Positions 53,286 to 62,069 of a stretch of 64,000 nt of DNA are shown here, piece by piece; the stretch's first letter is position 1, and each line of letters opens with the position of its first letter. The notes under the pieces are model-generated. The model was not told where the DNA came from. It worked only from the letters and a program-made list of their open reading frames with translations, and did not search any database. The position numbers and the translations under genes were made by a program. Where the stretch lies: positions 86,540-150,539 of the forward strand of contig NZ_KB907245.1 in assembly GCF_000381905.1 (NCBI RefSeq), in the 5' to 3' direction. The stretch is from Paenibacillus fonticola DSM 21315 (lineage in GTDB: Bacteria > Bacillota > Bacilli > Paenibacillales > Paenibacillaceae).

Positions 53286-54133
53286 CGCCAGGAATAAAAA
53301 TGGGATTTGTTTTGTCCCGTTCACTGCGGCACGGCTCAATATATTTCTTCCTGTGCTTGCTGTCGCTGTTCATTCTCTATCCGCTGCTTTACACCTTTCT
53401 CTCGGTATTCATGACGCCGGAAGAGACGAGCCAATTTCCCCCGGCCCTCTTCCCGTCCAGCTTGTATTTGGGCAGTATAGAGGCGGTTGTCCGGCTAATC
53501 CCGGTGTTTCGTTTTATCGCCAACAGCTTCCTCGTCTCGACGCTCGTCATGCTGGGGCAGCTCGTTACGGCAAGCCTGGCGGCTTATGCTTTCGCTTTCA
53601 TCGCCTTTCGCGGAAAGGCGTTCTGGTTTGCCGTCTTTTTATCGACGATGATGATTCCTTGGGAAGTGACGATGATCCCGAATTTTCTCTTGATCAAGTC
53701 CTGGAACTGGCTCGACTCTTACCCGGGTCTCGTCTTCCCCTTTCTCGCCTCCGCCTTCGGCGTATTTCTGCTGCGGCAATTTTTCCTGCAGTTGCCCCGG
53801 GAGCTGTTCGAGGCAGCACGCATCGACGGCTGTGGGCATACGCGCTACTTCGCCGGCATTGTTTTGCCGCTGGCCAGGCCCGGCTTGGCAACGCTGGCGG
53901 TATACGTGTTCCTGAACACGTGGAACAGTTATTTATGGCCGCTGCTCATTACGAACACCGCCAACATGCGCACCGTGCAAATCGGCATCAGCATGCTGCA
54001 ATTTGAGGAAATGACTGCCTGGAACGTCGTTCTTGCCGGAGTCGCGCTCGTGCTGCTTCCTTCCCTGCTGCTCATCGTCCTCGGGCTCAAGCAGCTTGTG
54101 CGAGGGTTAACGGCCGGGGCGATCAAGGGGTAA
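53282..54133 (+). CDS. ugpE: Sugar/glycerol-3-phosphate ABC permease, UgpE-like
   Basis: A 283-residue CUT1 permease, six helices, with the EAA loop LFEAARIDGCGHTRYFAGIVLPLARPGLA-type motif about residue 180-200. It overlaps ugpA by four bases (ATGA), indicating coupling and a heterodimeric channel. Confidence 0.88.
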   Translation: MTPGIKMGFVLSRSLRHGSIYFFLCLLSLFILYPLLYTFLSVFMTPEETSQFPPALFPSSLYLGSIEAVVRLIPVFRFIANSFLVSTLVMLGQLVTASLAAYAFAFIAFRGKAFWFAVFLSTMMIPWEVTMIPNFLLIKSWNWLDSYPGLVFPFLASAFGVFLLRQFFLQLPRELFEAARIDGCGHTRYFAGIVLPLARPGLATLAVYVFLNTWNSYLWPLLITNTANMRTVQIGISMLQFEEMTAWNVVLAGVALVLLPSLLLIVLGLKQLVRGLTAGAIKG

Positions 54134-54466
54134 TATTTGAGCGGTGAATAGCTGTTGAGCAGAAAATAGCTTTTGAGCAAGGCATAGCTTATGCACAAGG
54201 AATTGCTTTTGAGCAAGGCATGCTTCCAAACAAGGATTCGCTTTTGAGATGACAGGTAAACCTCCCGTATGCCTATCTAACCAACCGTACTCGGATAACT
54301 TGCACTGTGAAGTTTGATCCTGATCACAGCAAACGCTGCACACAGCAAAACAACAATAACAACAGTAACAACCGTCTCATAGACGGATGATTATACATGA
54401 TGTTATTTTCCGGCGTTTTTTACGCCAAATAAACTAATGAAGATCAAGAGGGAGAGATGAAACCAA
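54134..54466. other. Region between ugpE and ugpB with short repeats
   Basis: About 330 bases. The first 115 (54138-54248) repeat words such as GCTTTTGAGCAAGGCATGC and AGCTTTTGAGCAAGGCATAG. No gene or strong terminator was seen, so ugpB may be read through from ugpE or have its own promoter here. Confidence 0.5.
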
Positions 54467-55885
54467 ATGAAACGGAAACCGTTCAAGCTTAAGTACTCAT
54501 TTTTGCTGACCACGATTTTGCTGCTATCCATGCTTGTGTCCGCCTGCGGCGGGGCTGGAGCAAATTCGAGGGCCAGTACAGGCGGAGAAGCTTCGGCCAA
54601 CAACGCAGCTGGTTCCGGCAATTTGAAGAATGGCGCGAATTCCGCCCCGGCCGGCAAAACAAAGGTCGTATGGTGGCACTCGATGGGCGGCGAACTCGGT
54701 ACAGCGGCGGATCAGCTTGTGGCCGATTTCAATGACTCCCAGGACAAGGTGGAAGTTGAAGCGATTTTCCAGGGTACTTATGATGAGAGCTTGAACAAAA
54801 TGAAAGCCTCGATGGACTCCAAATCAGGCCCGTCTCTCATTCAGGTGTATGAAATTGGCTCCCGCTTCATGATCGATTCTGGTGCCATAACCCCGGTGCA
54901 GCAGTTCATCGATGCAGAGAACTACGATCTCAGTCATTTGGAAGAAAATATTATGAATTACTATACGTTCGAAGGCAAACAGTACTCCATGCCCTTTAAT
55001 ACTTCGAACCCGATTTTGTACTACAACAAGGACTTGTTCAAAGCCGCAGGGCTTGATCCCGAAAAAGCTCCAGCCACTTATGAGGAGTTGAAAAAGGCAG
55101 CCGAGGCGCTAAGCAAAAACGGAGCCCCGGCCTCCTTCGCCATTTACGGCTGGTTTATGGAGCAGTTTTTTGCGAACCAAGGGGCGGAGTACGTCGACAA
55201 CGGCAACGGCCGTACCGCTGCGGCAACTAATTCCCTAGTCAACGAAGAAGCCGGCGTGAAAACGCTAGAATGGTGGAAAAGTCTTGTCGACAGCCAGGCC
55301 GCTATCAATCTTGGACGTAAAACCGATGACACAAAGAAAGCCTTCGTTGCCGGACAGATCAGCATGACGCTCGATTCTACGGCAGGGCTGCGGGGCATTG
55401 TGGATGGTGTGGGAGACAAATTCGAGGTAGGTACTGCGTTCCTTCCTAAGCCAGACGGCAGCTCCGATGGCGGTGTTATTATCGGCGGAGCAAGCTTGTG
55501 GGTATTAAATAATAAGCCGGACGAAGAGCAGCAGGCTGCCTGGGAATTCATCAAGTTCCTCGCCGAGCCGCAGACGCAAGCCAAATGGCACATCGCGACT
55601 GGATACTTCCCGATCACAAAGAAGGCTTACGACGAGCAGATCGTGAAGGACAATTTGGCCAAATATCCACAATTCCAGACGGCGGTCGATCAGCTTCATG
55701 CCAGCAAGCCGAGCCTGGCAACGCAGGGAGCGGTTATGGGCGTATTCCCGGAGGCCAGGCAAATCGTGGAGAGCGCAATCGAAGAAGCTCTCGGCGGCAG
55801 CAAATCCACAAAACAGGCGCTGGACGATGCCGCCAAAGCGATCACGGACAAAATCGGCAACTATAACAAAACGGTGAAACGGTAA
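54467..55885 (+). CDS. ugpB: ABC substrate-binding lipoprotein, UgpB-like
   Basis: A 472-residue solute-binding lipoprotein: lipobox MLVSACG (Cys about 27), Gly/Ala/Asn spacer, then a domain-long match to E. coli UgpB features: VWWHSMGGELGTAADQL, MPFNTSNPILYYNKD, IIGGASLWVLNN and WHIATGYFPITKKAYDEQ. UgpB binds sn-glycerol-3-phosphate or glycerophosphodiesters, so those are the likely ligands. The ATPase subunit is not encoded nearby; a shared MsmX-like ATPase would be needed (inference from the family). Confidence 0.88.
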   Translation: MKRKPFKLKYSFLLTTILLLSMLVSACGGAGANSRASTGGEASANNAAGSGNLKNGANSAPAGKTKVVWWHSMGGELGTAADQLVADFNDSQDKVEVEAIFQGTYDESLNKMKASMDSKSGPSLIQVYEIGSRFMIDSGAITPVQQFIDAENYDLSHLEENIMNYYTFEGKQYSMPFNTSNPILYYNKDLFKAAGLDPEKAPATYEELKKAAEALSKNGAPASFAIYGWFMEQFFANQGAEYVDNGNGRTAAATNSLVNEEAGVKTLEWWKSLVDSQAAINLGRKTDDTKKAFVAGQISMTLDSTAGLRGIVDGVGDKFEVGTAFLPKPDGSSDGGVIIGGASLWVLNNKPDEEQQAAWEFIKFLAEPQTQAKWHIATGYFPITKKAYDEQIVKDNLAKYPQFQTAVDQLHASKPSLATQGAVMGVFPEARQIVESAIEEALGGSKSTKQALDDAAKAITDKIGNYNKTVKR

Positions 55886-55919
55886 AACGGTGAAAAAATA
55901 AACCCGTTCCCATTTACGT

Positions 55920-55963
55920 CAATAGCTCTCCTCCCGCATAGGGAAAAGAGCTATTGTTTTTTT
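55920..55963 (+). terminator. Terminator of the ugp-like operon
   Basis: CAATAGCTCT pairs perfectly with AGAGCTATTG and is followed by TTTTTTT. Confidence 0.9.
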
Positions 55964-55995
55964 ATCGCGTCAGCTTCTGTTCCTAATCCCTGCCC

Positions 55996-56730
55996 CTATC
56001 CTTGCTTCCCCAGCAATAATTCCCGGCAATGGGCACAGTTTTCCTTTACGCATATTTTTTCCTTCAAAGCAAATAAGTCTCTGACGACGAAGCCATTCCG
56101 ATTCATCTGTACAATCCCCTCTCGGCGCAGGCTGATCAGCAGGCGGCTTATCGATTCACGGGCGAAGCCGATCGTGCTGGCCAATTCCTGATGGGTCATG
56201 GGCACGGGAATCCAAACCATACCTTCACGTTCAACACCGAAGTGCTCGGACAGCTCAATTAAAAATGCAATTCCGCGCTCTTCCACGCTGCGCTGGGAGA
56301 AACGCTGCAGCTTATCCTGCAGCTCCTTAATTTTATGGCTCATGAGTTCCACCATTTTTACCGCAACATCCGGCGAACCAGTAATGATTTGCTCCCATAA
56401 TTTGCTCGGGATGGCCAGTAGCTTAGTATCTGTGACGGTTACTGCACTAACGGAATGCAAAGTCCCATCAGACTGGCAAGTCAGCGGGAACATTTCTTTC
56501 GATTTTAAAAGCGAAAAGATTTGTTCATTGCCTTTTTCATCCGTTCGAAACGTTTTAACCAGCCCTTGCAAAATGAAATAAACGGCCTTAACCTCTTCCC
56601 CTTCACGGATCACCGTCGTTCTTCGCGGCAGCCCGCGCGGGATTGCGGCGCTGCAAAGTTTCTCGGCCCCCTCCCTCCCTATGTCGCGTAGTATCGGGAT
56701 TGAGCGGAGTGTTTCCGCCGATAGTTCCAT
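55996..56730 (-). CDS. fnr: Fnr-like Crp/Fnr transcriptional regulator with C-terminal cysteines
   Basis: A 244-residue regulator: cyclic-nucleotide-type beta barrel (about 15-125), long dimer helix, and winged helix with recognition motif IGFARESISRLLISLRREG; the E-x-x-S-R pattern is the Fnr type. The C-terminus holds C227, C232 and C235 in CVKENCAHC. B. subtilis Fnr also carries its oxygen-sensitive cluster at a C-terminal cysteine group, although the spacing differs. It should be an anaerobic activator or repressor. AAGGAAG upstream of the ATG. A candidate target, qNor, is the neighbour on the same strand. Confidence 0.87.
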   Translation of the reverse strand: MELSAETLRSIPILRDIGREGAEKLCSAAIPRGLPRRTTVIREGEEVKAVYFILQGLVKTFRTDEKGNEQIFSLLKSKEMFPLTCQSDGTLHSVSAVTVTDTKLLAIPSKLWEQIITGSPDVAVKMVELMSHKIKELQDKLQRFSQRSVEERGIAFLIELSEHFGVEREGMVWIPVPMTHQELASTIGFARESISRLLISLRREGIVQMNRNGFVVRDLFALKEKICVKENCAHCRELLLGKQG

Positions 56731-56745
56731 AAGAACACTTCCTTT

Positions 56746-56930
56746 TGAGAGGTTGTTGAAAAAGACATCTTTTGAGCACGTGGTTGCACCAAGGTGAAAA
56801 TCGGCATCGAATCTTGAACTCAGCCGGTCCTTCCGGTGCTCATGTAGGTTTTGCCTACACTCCGCTCCTCAGTCCCTATCTTCATTCAACCTTCTCGGTG
56901 CTGAAAATTTGTCTTTTTCAACTTGATTTG
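56746..56930. mobile_element. MITE-like non-coding repeat element, copy 1
   Basis: The element is bounded by an inverted repeat: GTTGAAAAAGAC at 56755-56766 and GTCTTTTTCAAC at 56911-56922. Its first 125 bases recur almost unchanged at 56929-57053. It has no coding capacity. The form is that of a small non-autonomous element or a folded intergenic repeat. Confidence 0.6.
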
Positions 56931-57053
56931 AGAGGTTGTTCAAAAAGACATCTTTTGAGCACGTAGTTGCACCAAGGTGAAAATCGGCATCGAATCTTGA
57001 ATTCAGCCGGTCCTTCCGGTGCTCATGTAGGTTTTGCCTACACTCCGCTCCTC
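56929..57053. repeat. MITE-like repeat element, copy 2 (3-prime truncated)
   Basis: About 125 bases, nearly identical to 56746-56870 (from TGAGAGGTTGTT to CTCCGCTCCTC), in direct orientation and 183 bases apart. It ends at the qNor stop and lacks the right inverted repeat of copy 1. Confidence 0.8.
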
Positions 57054-57059
57054 TATTAG

Positions 57060-59369
57060 CTACTCAAAAGTTTCATCTTCAGCCACATTCGGCTTTCGCA
57101 AGTGCAGCATGGAGCGTATCACCGCATAGACGAGCGGCACAATACCCGCAACAATAAAGACCGTGTCCGGGAGCATCCGCAGCCAAAGCAGCAAATGTAC
57201 AGGGCCTTGCTCATAAAATGAATAGTCCCGGGCCGCCCAAAATCCGAAGTCAAATGCATGCTTCAGCTGCATAAAGCCCACTGGCAGCAAAGTAATGACA
57301 ATCATCCCCGTCAATCCAATATTTAAGCCCCAGCAGGAGAGCCGCAGCAGCTTATCATTCCACTGATCCGGCTTGACGATATTCCGTAACGTATAAAGGA
57401 GCACCGCGATCGCAAACATGCCATAGACTCCCATCATCGAACCGTGCGCATGAGCGGTAGTCAAAGTGGACCCGTGTTCAAAGTAGCTTACCGCCGGAAG
57501 GTTAATCAGAAAACCAAGCACACCAGCACCGAGCAGGTTCCAAACTGCCGTGGAGATCAGGAAACGGAAAGACGAAGTATACGGGAACGCATGCCCGCCC
57601 TCTTTCATCACTTTGTATTGCTCATAAGCCTCCAAAATAAGCAGCGTCAACGGAATGACCTCCAGCGCTGAGAATACCGCACCTAAAGCGATCCAAATTT
57701 CAGCGGAGCCGTTATAGTAATAATGATGCCCGATCCCGATCACACCGCTGCCGAGCAGCAGGATCAGCTGAAATAACAGGGCGCGCACAGTCGATTCCTT
57801 AGTGACCAGTTTCATGCGGACCATAAGAAAGCCGATGACGACGACGGCGAATACTTCGAATATCCCCTCTACCCATAAATGGATAATCCACCAGCGCCAA
57901 TAATCTGCAAAAGTAAATGAAGTCGATGGATTAAAAAAGAAGGCGAATATATAAAAGAAGGGTACGGCGATGGAAGAGTAGAACAGTAAATGTGTCAGTC
58001 CGCCTTTATCATTCTCCTTGCGTAGAGCGCTGCGAATAGCTCGGAAAACGATATACAGCCAAATGCCCATCCCAATAACAAGTACAACCTGCCAAAAGCG
58101 GCCCAGCTCCAAATACTCCCAGCCCTGATGACCAAACCAGAACCAGGAGTTACCGAGATATCCTTTGGCGCCAAACCATTCCCCAATCGTACTGCCGGCG
58201 GTCAACACAACGAGCGCCCAGAATAAAATGTCCACTAACAGGCCCTGCCGTCTAGGCTCCTTGCCTCCTACCAGCGGCGCCACGTAAATGCCCATCCCCA
58301 GCCAAGCGGTAGCTACCCACAGAATGACCAATTGCAAATGATATGATTTAGCAATGTTGAATGGGAACAGCTCAACCAGCCAGTTCAGCCCGTAAAAGCC
58401 ATTCGGCTCAATATAATAGTGGGCAAGAAGCCCGCCTAATCCAGCCTGGATCAGGAACAGCAGGACGACGACGAGGAAATACTTTCCCGTCTTTACCTGA
58501 CTGGCTGTTAGTGGCATTTTATCCAAATCAAACACCGGAAATTTATTCGCTTCATAAGCCTCGTGCATATAAAGACGGTATCGGTTATAAAAATACAAAA
58601 TCAGGCCGATAAAAAGAATGAGCAGCGTCACACTTACACCACTCCACAGTACGGCAGAGTATGACATCGTATTGCCCGCTTCTTCAAAATAGGGCCAATT
58701 ATTCGTATAGGTAATCGTATCGCCCGGACGGTTCGTTCCGGACAGCCAGGCCGTCCAGAAGAAGAAGTCGGAAATTTGCTGGCGCATATCCCCAGGCGCA
58801 ACATATGCCCGGCCTTGCTCCGGCATCGACGTATCCTCGATCAAATTCGGCTTAATTCCGAGCCCATCGCCCTCTGTAAAAACCTTGTCGTAATATGCCC
58901 GTACGCGTTTAAGTCCTTCTGCCTGGCCGTCGGTTAGAACCAGCTCTTTAGTATTTTTCTCATAGCGATTTTGCTTCATTTCCAGCTTGACCTTCTTGAT
59001 GATCAAGGTCTGTTCATCATTGCTAAGCTCCTCGAATAACTTGCCATAATCAGTCTCGGCATGTACGTCGTGCATGCCATCCACAACGATTTTAAGGGCC
59101 TGCGCCGTGAAATCCGGACCCAAGTAAGAGCCATGACCCAGAACAGTCGCATAATCCATGAGTCCATATTTTTGAAACACTGCTTGCCCGCCAGTAATTT
59201 GCTCCCGCGTCGTCAACACTGTCCCTTTGCTGTCGACTACTTTCAACGGGGTTGGAGCCTGTGTCTTAAAAATCCAGAAGCCTCCGGCAATCAGTACAGT
59301 AAAGCTAATTAACAGGGTAAAAATCAGAATCCCCTTCAAAAATGAATTTTGAGCTTTATTCCCCTTCAT
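57060..59369 (-). CDS. norB: Quinol-dependent nitric oxide reductase (qNor)
   Basis: About 769 residues. An N-terminal helix and hydrophilic domain (YGLMDYATVLGHGSYLGPDF) replace the NorC subunit, and a C-terminal haem-copper oxidase-type core follows with twelve helices, including WRWWIIHLWVEGIFEVFAVV, IGIGHHYYYNGSAEIW, THAHGSMMGVYGMFAI. The His and Glu ligands for haem b, b3 and FeB are in these blocks. It reduces NO to N2O using quinol. The frame reaches 59486, but AAGGAGA eight bases before the ATG at 59367-59369 sets the start. An Fnr-type box lies 62-79 bases upstream. Confidence 0.93.
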   Translation of the reverse strand: MKGNKAQNSFLKGILIFTLLISFTVLIAGGFWIFKTQAPTPLKVVDSKGTVLTTREQITGGQAVFQKYGLMDYATVLGHGSYLGPDFTAQALKIVVDGMHDVHAETDYGKLFEELSNDEQTLIIKKVKLEMKQNRYEKNTKELVLTDGQAEGLKRVRAYYDKVFTEGDGLGIKPNLIEDTSMPEQGRAYVAPGDMRQQISDFFFWTAWLSGTNRPGDTITYTNNWPYFEEAGNTMSYSAVLWSGVSVTLLILFIGLILYFYNRYRLYMHEAYEANKFPVFDLDKMPLTASQVKTGKYFLVVVLLFLIQAGLGGLLAHYYIEPNGFYGLNWLVELFPFNIAKSYHLQLVILWVATAWLGMGIYVAPLVGGKEPRRQGLLVDILFWALVVLTAGSTIGEWFGAKGYLGNSWFWFGHQGWEYLELGRFWQVVLVIGMGIWLYIVFRAIRSALRKENDKGGLTHLLFYSSIAVPFFYIFAFFFNPSTSFTFADYWRWWIIHLWVEGIFEVFAVVVIGFLMVRMKLVTKESTVRALLFQLILLLGSGVIGIGHHYYYNGSAEIWIALGAVFSALEVIPLTLLILEAYEQYKVMKEGGHAFPYTSSFRFLISTAVWNLLGAGVLGFLINLPAVSYFEHGSTLTTAHAHGSMMGVYGMFAIAVLLYTLRNIVKPDQWNDKLLRLSCWGLNIGLTGMIVITLLPVGFMQLKHAFDFGFWAARDYSFYEQGPVHLLLWLRMLPDTVFIVAGIVPLVYAVIRSMLHLRKPNVAEDETFE

Positions 59370-59406
59370 CAGCGTTCTCTCCTTCCATTCCATTAGACAA
59401 TTCAAG

Positions 59407-59448
59407 GATAAAACTACTGAATGAGGGGTTTTGTGATTCAGATTACAA
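59407..59448 (-). promoter_or_regulatory. Fnr-type promoter of the qNor gene
   Basis: TTGTGATTCAGATTACAA at 59431-59448 matches TGTGA-N6-TCACA at nine of ten half-site positions. On the minus strand a TTATCC -10-like hexamer lies about 30 bases downstream (59407-59413), which would put the box near -41, the class II activation position. Confidence 0.65.
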
Positions 59449-59552
59449 ATCCCAAAAACAACTGAAGCCAGGGTGGAAAATAACACAAATTCATCAAATT
59501 ATTAAATACATGGCTAGCTGCGCTATTTTTTTGAAAATAATTTTGATAAAGA

Positions 59553-60422
59553 TTAAATAAAGAAGTCAATTAATGTGGTAAATAAAATAACGATGCTGAT
59601 CACCTGATTCAGGTTGTAGGAAGCGACCTTCATCACCTGCCGGTTGCCTGGCTTAATGATGCGATGCTCTGCTAGCAGAAGGATGACGGCTATGCCAATC
59701 CCGATGCCGTAGGACCAGCCGAGCCCCCGCAGAGGGATGAGGGCAAGCAGCAGCAGAACCATCAGCAGATGGAGCGCCGCGGCGATGCGCAGACCGTTTT
59801 TCAGGCCGAAATAGCTTGGTATCGACCACAGGCCATGATTTCGGTCAAATTCGATGTCCTGCGAACCGTAGATGATGTCGAATCCAGCGATCCACAGCAT
59901 AACGATCGTTCCGAGCACAAACGGCGTAAATGCAAATTTGCCGGTCACCGCAAACCAGGCGCCAATCGGCGCGGAAGCGATCGTAAATCCCAAATACAAG
60001 TGGCTTAAATATGTAAAGCGCTTCGTATAGGAGTACGACGAGATCAAGAATATCGCCACTGGAGAGAGCAGGAAGCACAACGGATTCAGCATCGCGGAGG
60101 CTGCGATAAAGATGCCATAGTTGATTGTGACGAATAGCAGAACCTCCTTCGCCTCCAGCAGTTTTTGCGGCAAATGACGGTGCGCCGTTCGCGGGTTCCG
60201 GGCATCGTATATCCGGTCCACGACGCGGTTAAAGGCATTGGCTCCGTTGCGCGCAGCGACCAGGGCAACCAGCCCCCATATTATGACACGCGCGGGCGGC
60301 AGCCCGTTCGCTGCCCAAACCATCGATATGATGGCAAAGGGCAGCGAGAATAAAGTATGCGAGAACATGACCAGTTCACTGTACAGCTTGATTTTGGCCC
60401 CGACTTTGCGGGCGTAATCCAT
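59553..60422 (-). CDS. mqnP: UbiA-like prenyltransferase, MqnP type (menaquinone)
   Basis: A 289-residue UbiA-superfamily membrane enzyme with about nine helices. First prenyl-diphosphate motif ARNGANAFNRVVDRIYDARN; second DIIYGSQDIEFDRNHGLWS. The two motifs together with SIPSYFGLKNG are those of MqnP-type enzymes, which attach the polyprenyl chain in the futalosine menaquinone pathway. The ATG at 60420-60422 has GGGAGTGT upstream; the 26-residue extension to 60500 has none. A MenA- or DmkA-like role in extracellular electron transfer cannot be excluded. Confidence 0.8.
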   Translation of the reverse strand: MDYARKVGAKIKLYSELVMFSHTLFSLPFAIISMVWAANGLPPARVIIWGLVALVAARNGANAFNRVVDRIYDARNPRTAHRHLPQKLLEAKEVLLFVTINYGIFIAASAMLNPLCFLLSPVAIFLISSYSYTKRFTYLSHLYLGFTIASAPIGAWFAVTGKFAFTPFVLGTIVMLWIAGFDIIYGSQDIEFDRNHGLWSIPSYFGLKNGLRIAAALHLLMVLLLLALIPLRGLGWSYGIGIGIAVILLLAEHRIIKPGNRQVMKVASYNLNQVISIVILFTTLIDFFI

Positions 60423-60782
60423 AACATCCACACTCCCTTGATGCAGCAGGCGGCTGGTGGCAGGTACCGTACCGTCCTTTAAGTGGCTGGCCGCTCCCAC
60501 TTCCCGCTTACCCTATTCAAAAATGACACTCTATAACACAAAAGCATCATCCCATTTAGAATCAATTTGCAAAAGTTCAAGTACAGAGATTGATGCAAAA
60601 ATCAAAAGATATCAAAATGCAGAAGTCAAATGATATCAAAATGCAAAAGTCAAATTGGAAAATCAAATTGGAGGGCCTAATTGTAATGATTAAATTGTAA
60701 AGTTAATCTTCATTCAATTTTATGCTTCATCTATTCGAAACTACGAAATGGGAGTCCGGAATTGATAAAGGCTCATCGCAAT
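60423..60782. other. Intergenic region with 26-base tandem repeat
   Basis: About 360 bases, AT-rich. Near 60593-60672 the words ATATCAAAATGCAGAAGTCAAA and ATATCAAAATGCAAAAGTCA repeat in tandem. No terminator or gene was recognised for the upstream aminotransferase gene. Confidence 0.5.
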
Positions 60783-62069
60783 TCATCTCATTAAGGAGCG
60801 AAGCGTCTCCTCCAAAGCGGTCAGCATGCCCTCGACATCCTCCTCCGTAATGACAAGCGGCGGCTGAAAAGCCAGCACGTTGCGATCCAAGCCGTTTTTG
60901 CCAATGATGAATCCTTTGTTCTTCATCAACTCCAACACATCGTCCACCAATGTCGCGCCGCGCGCCGTATCGTCCCCGCACAGCTCAGCTCCGATCATCA
61001 GGCCGGCTCCGCGCACCTCCGTGATGGCGTCTGGGAAGCGAGCGGCCAAGCTGCGCAGGCCTTCCTGCAGGATGCCCCCAAGCAGCTTAGAGCGCTGCAC
61101 CAATCGGTGCGTCTCGATATAGTCGAGCACCGCCAGCGCGGTTGCCGCCGACACGGGGTTGCCGCCGAACGTGGACGCCGAAGGCCGGTTGAAGCTGGCA
61201 GCGATTTCGTCCGTCGCGGCGAATGCGGCAACCGGCACGCCGTTGCCGAGCGCCTTCGCCATCGTGACGATGTCGGGCTGCACGCCGTAGTGCTCGATCG
61301 CGAACATCTCCCCCGTCCGGCCGAAGCCGGTCTGGATCTCGTCCGCGATCAAGAGCACGCCGTGCTGCTGCAGCAGCGCCTTCGCTTCGGCGAAATACCC
61401 TGCTGGCGGCACGATAATGCCCGCGTTGCCCTGGATCGGCTCGGCGATCATGGCGGCGATTTCGCCGCCCTTCTTCTCGAGCGTCTTCTTCAGGGCAGCG
61501 AGGGAGCGCTGTGCCGCCTCGTCGCCGTTCATTCCCCGTTCATAGGGCCGGGGAATGAACGTCACGTCACGATCCGCCTCCAGCTGCGGATCGGTCCGCC
61601 ACATGCGCAGGCCCGTCACGCTCATGGTCAAATAGGTGCGGCCGTGCAGCCCTTGCTCCAGCGCGATGAAGCCTCTTTTTCCCGTATGCAGACGGGCCAG
61701 AAGCAGAGCGCCTTCATTGGCCTCTGAACCGCTGTTCACAAAGAAAGTGCGTTTCAAATCGCCAGGCAGCACCTCGGCCATGCGCTGCGCCAAGTCGGCG
61801 TTCTGCTGTGTCAAATATATGGTGCACGTATGTTGCAGCGTTCTCAGCTGCTCCTCCGTACGTTTGGTGATATCCGGGTTGCAGTGCCCGCAAGCTACGA
61901 CGGATACCCCTGCAAAAAAGTCCGTATACCTCCGTTTATCGTGATCGTACAAATACTGCATTTCCCCTCTTACGATTTGCGGCGGAATACGGTAAAAATG
62001 ACTCGTGCAAGGGTAGAAGTACTGCTGACGTTGTTGAAGTATATGATCTGGTCCGCTGTATCGCACCAT
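60783..62069 (-). CDS. Class III aminotransferase (aspartate aminotransferase family)
   Basis: A 428-residue PLP enzyme of the acetylornithine/GABA/alanine-glyoxylate group. Key blocks: FFVNSGSEANEGALLLAR, HGRTYLTMSVTG, AAMIAEPIQGNAGIIVPPAGYF, LIADEIQTGFGRTG and the PLP-lysine block DIVTMAKALGNGVPVAAF. RGAGLMIGAEL is near the end. The substrate is not clear; AGXT2-like alanine-glyoxylate or 3-aminoisobutyrate activity is one possibility. AAAGGAG lies eight bases before the ATG. Confidence 0.9.
   Translation of the reverse strand: MVRYSGPDHILQQRQQYFYPCTSHFYRIPPQIVRGEMQYLYDHDKRRYTDFFAGVSVVACGHCNPDITKRTEEQLRTLQHTCTIYLTQQNADLAQRMAEVLPGDLKRTFFVNSGSEANEGALLLARLHTGKRGFIALEQGLHGRTYLTMSVTGLRMWRTDPQLEADRDVTFIPRPYERGMNGDEAAQRSLAALKKTLEKKGGEIAAMIAEPIQGNAGIIVPPAGYFAEAKALLQQHGVLLIADEIQTGFGRTGEMFAIEHYGVQPDIVTMAKALGNGVPVAAFAATDEIAASFNRPSASTFGGNPVSAATALAVLDYIETHRLVQRSKLLGGILQEGLRSLAARFPDAITEVRGAGLMIGAELCGDDTARGATLVDDVLELMKNKGFIIGKNGLDRNVLAFQPPLVITEEDVEGMLTALEETLRSLMR

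Noticed and set aside
56746..57053. CRISPR array
   Set aside because: Only two long direct copies, no regular spacer series and no cas genes.
59553..60422. CtaB (haem O synthase)
   Set aside because: The second motif DIIYGSQDIEFDRNHGLWS fits menaquinone-type UbiA enzymes and not CtaB, and the gene is far from the cta cluster.
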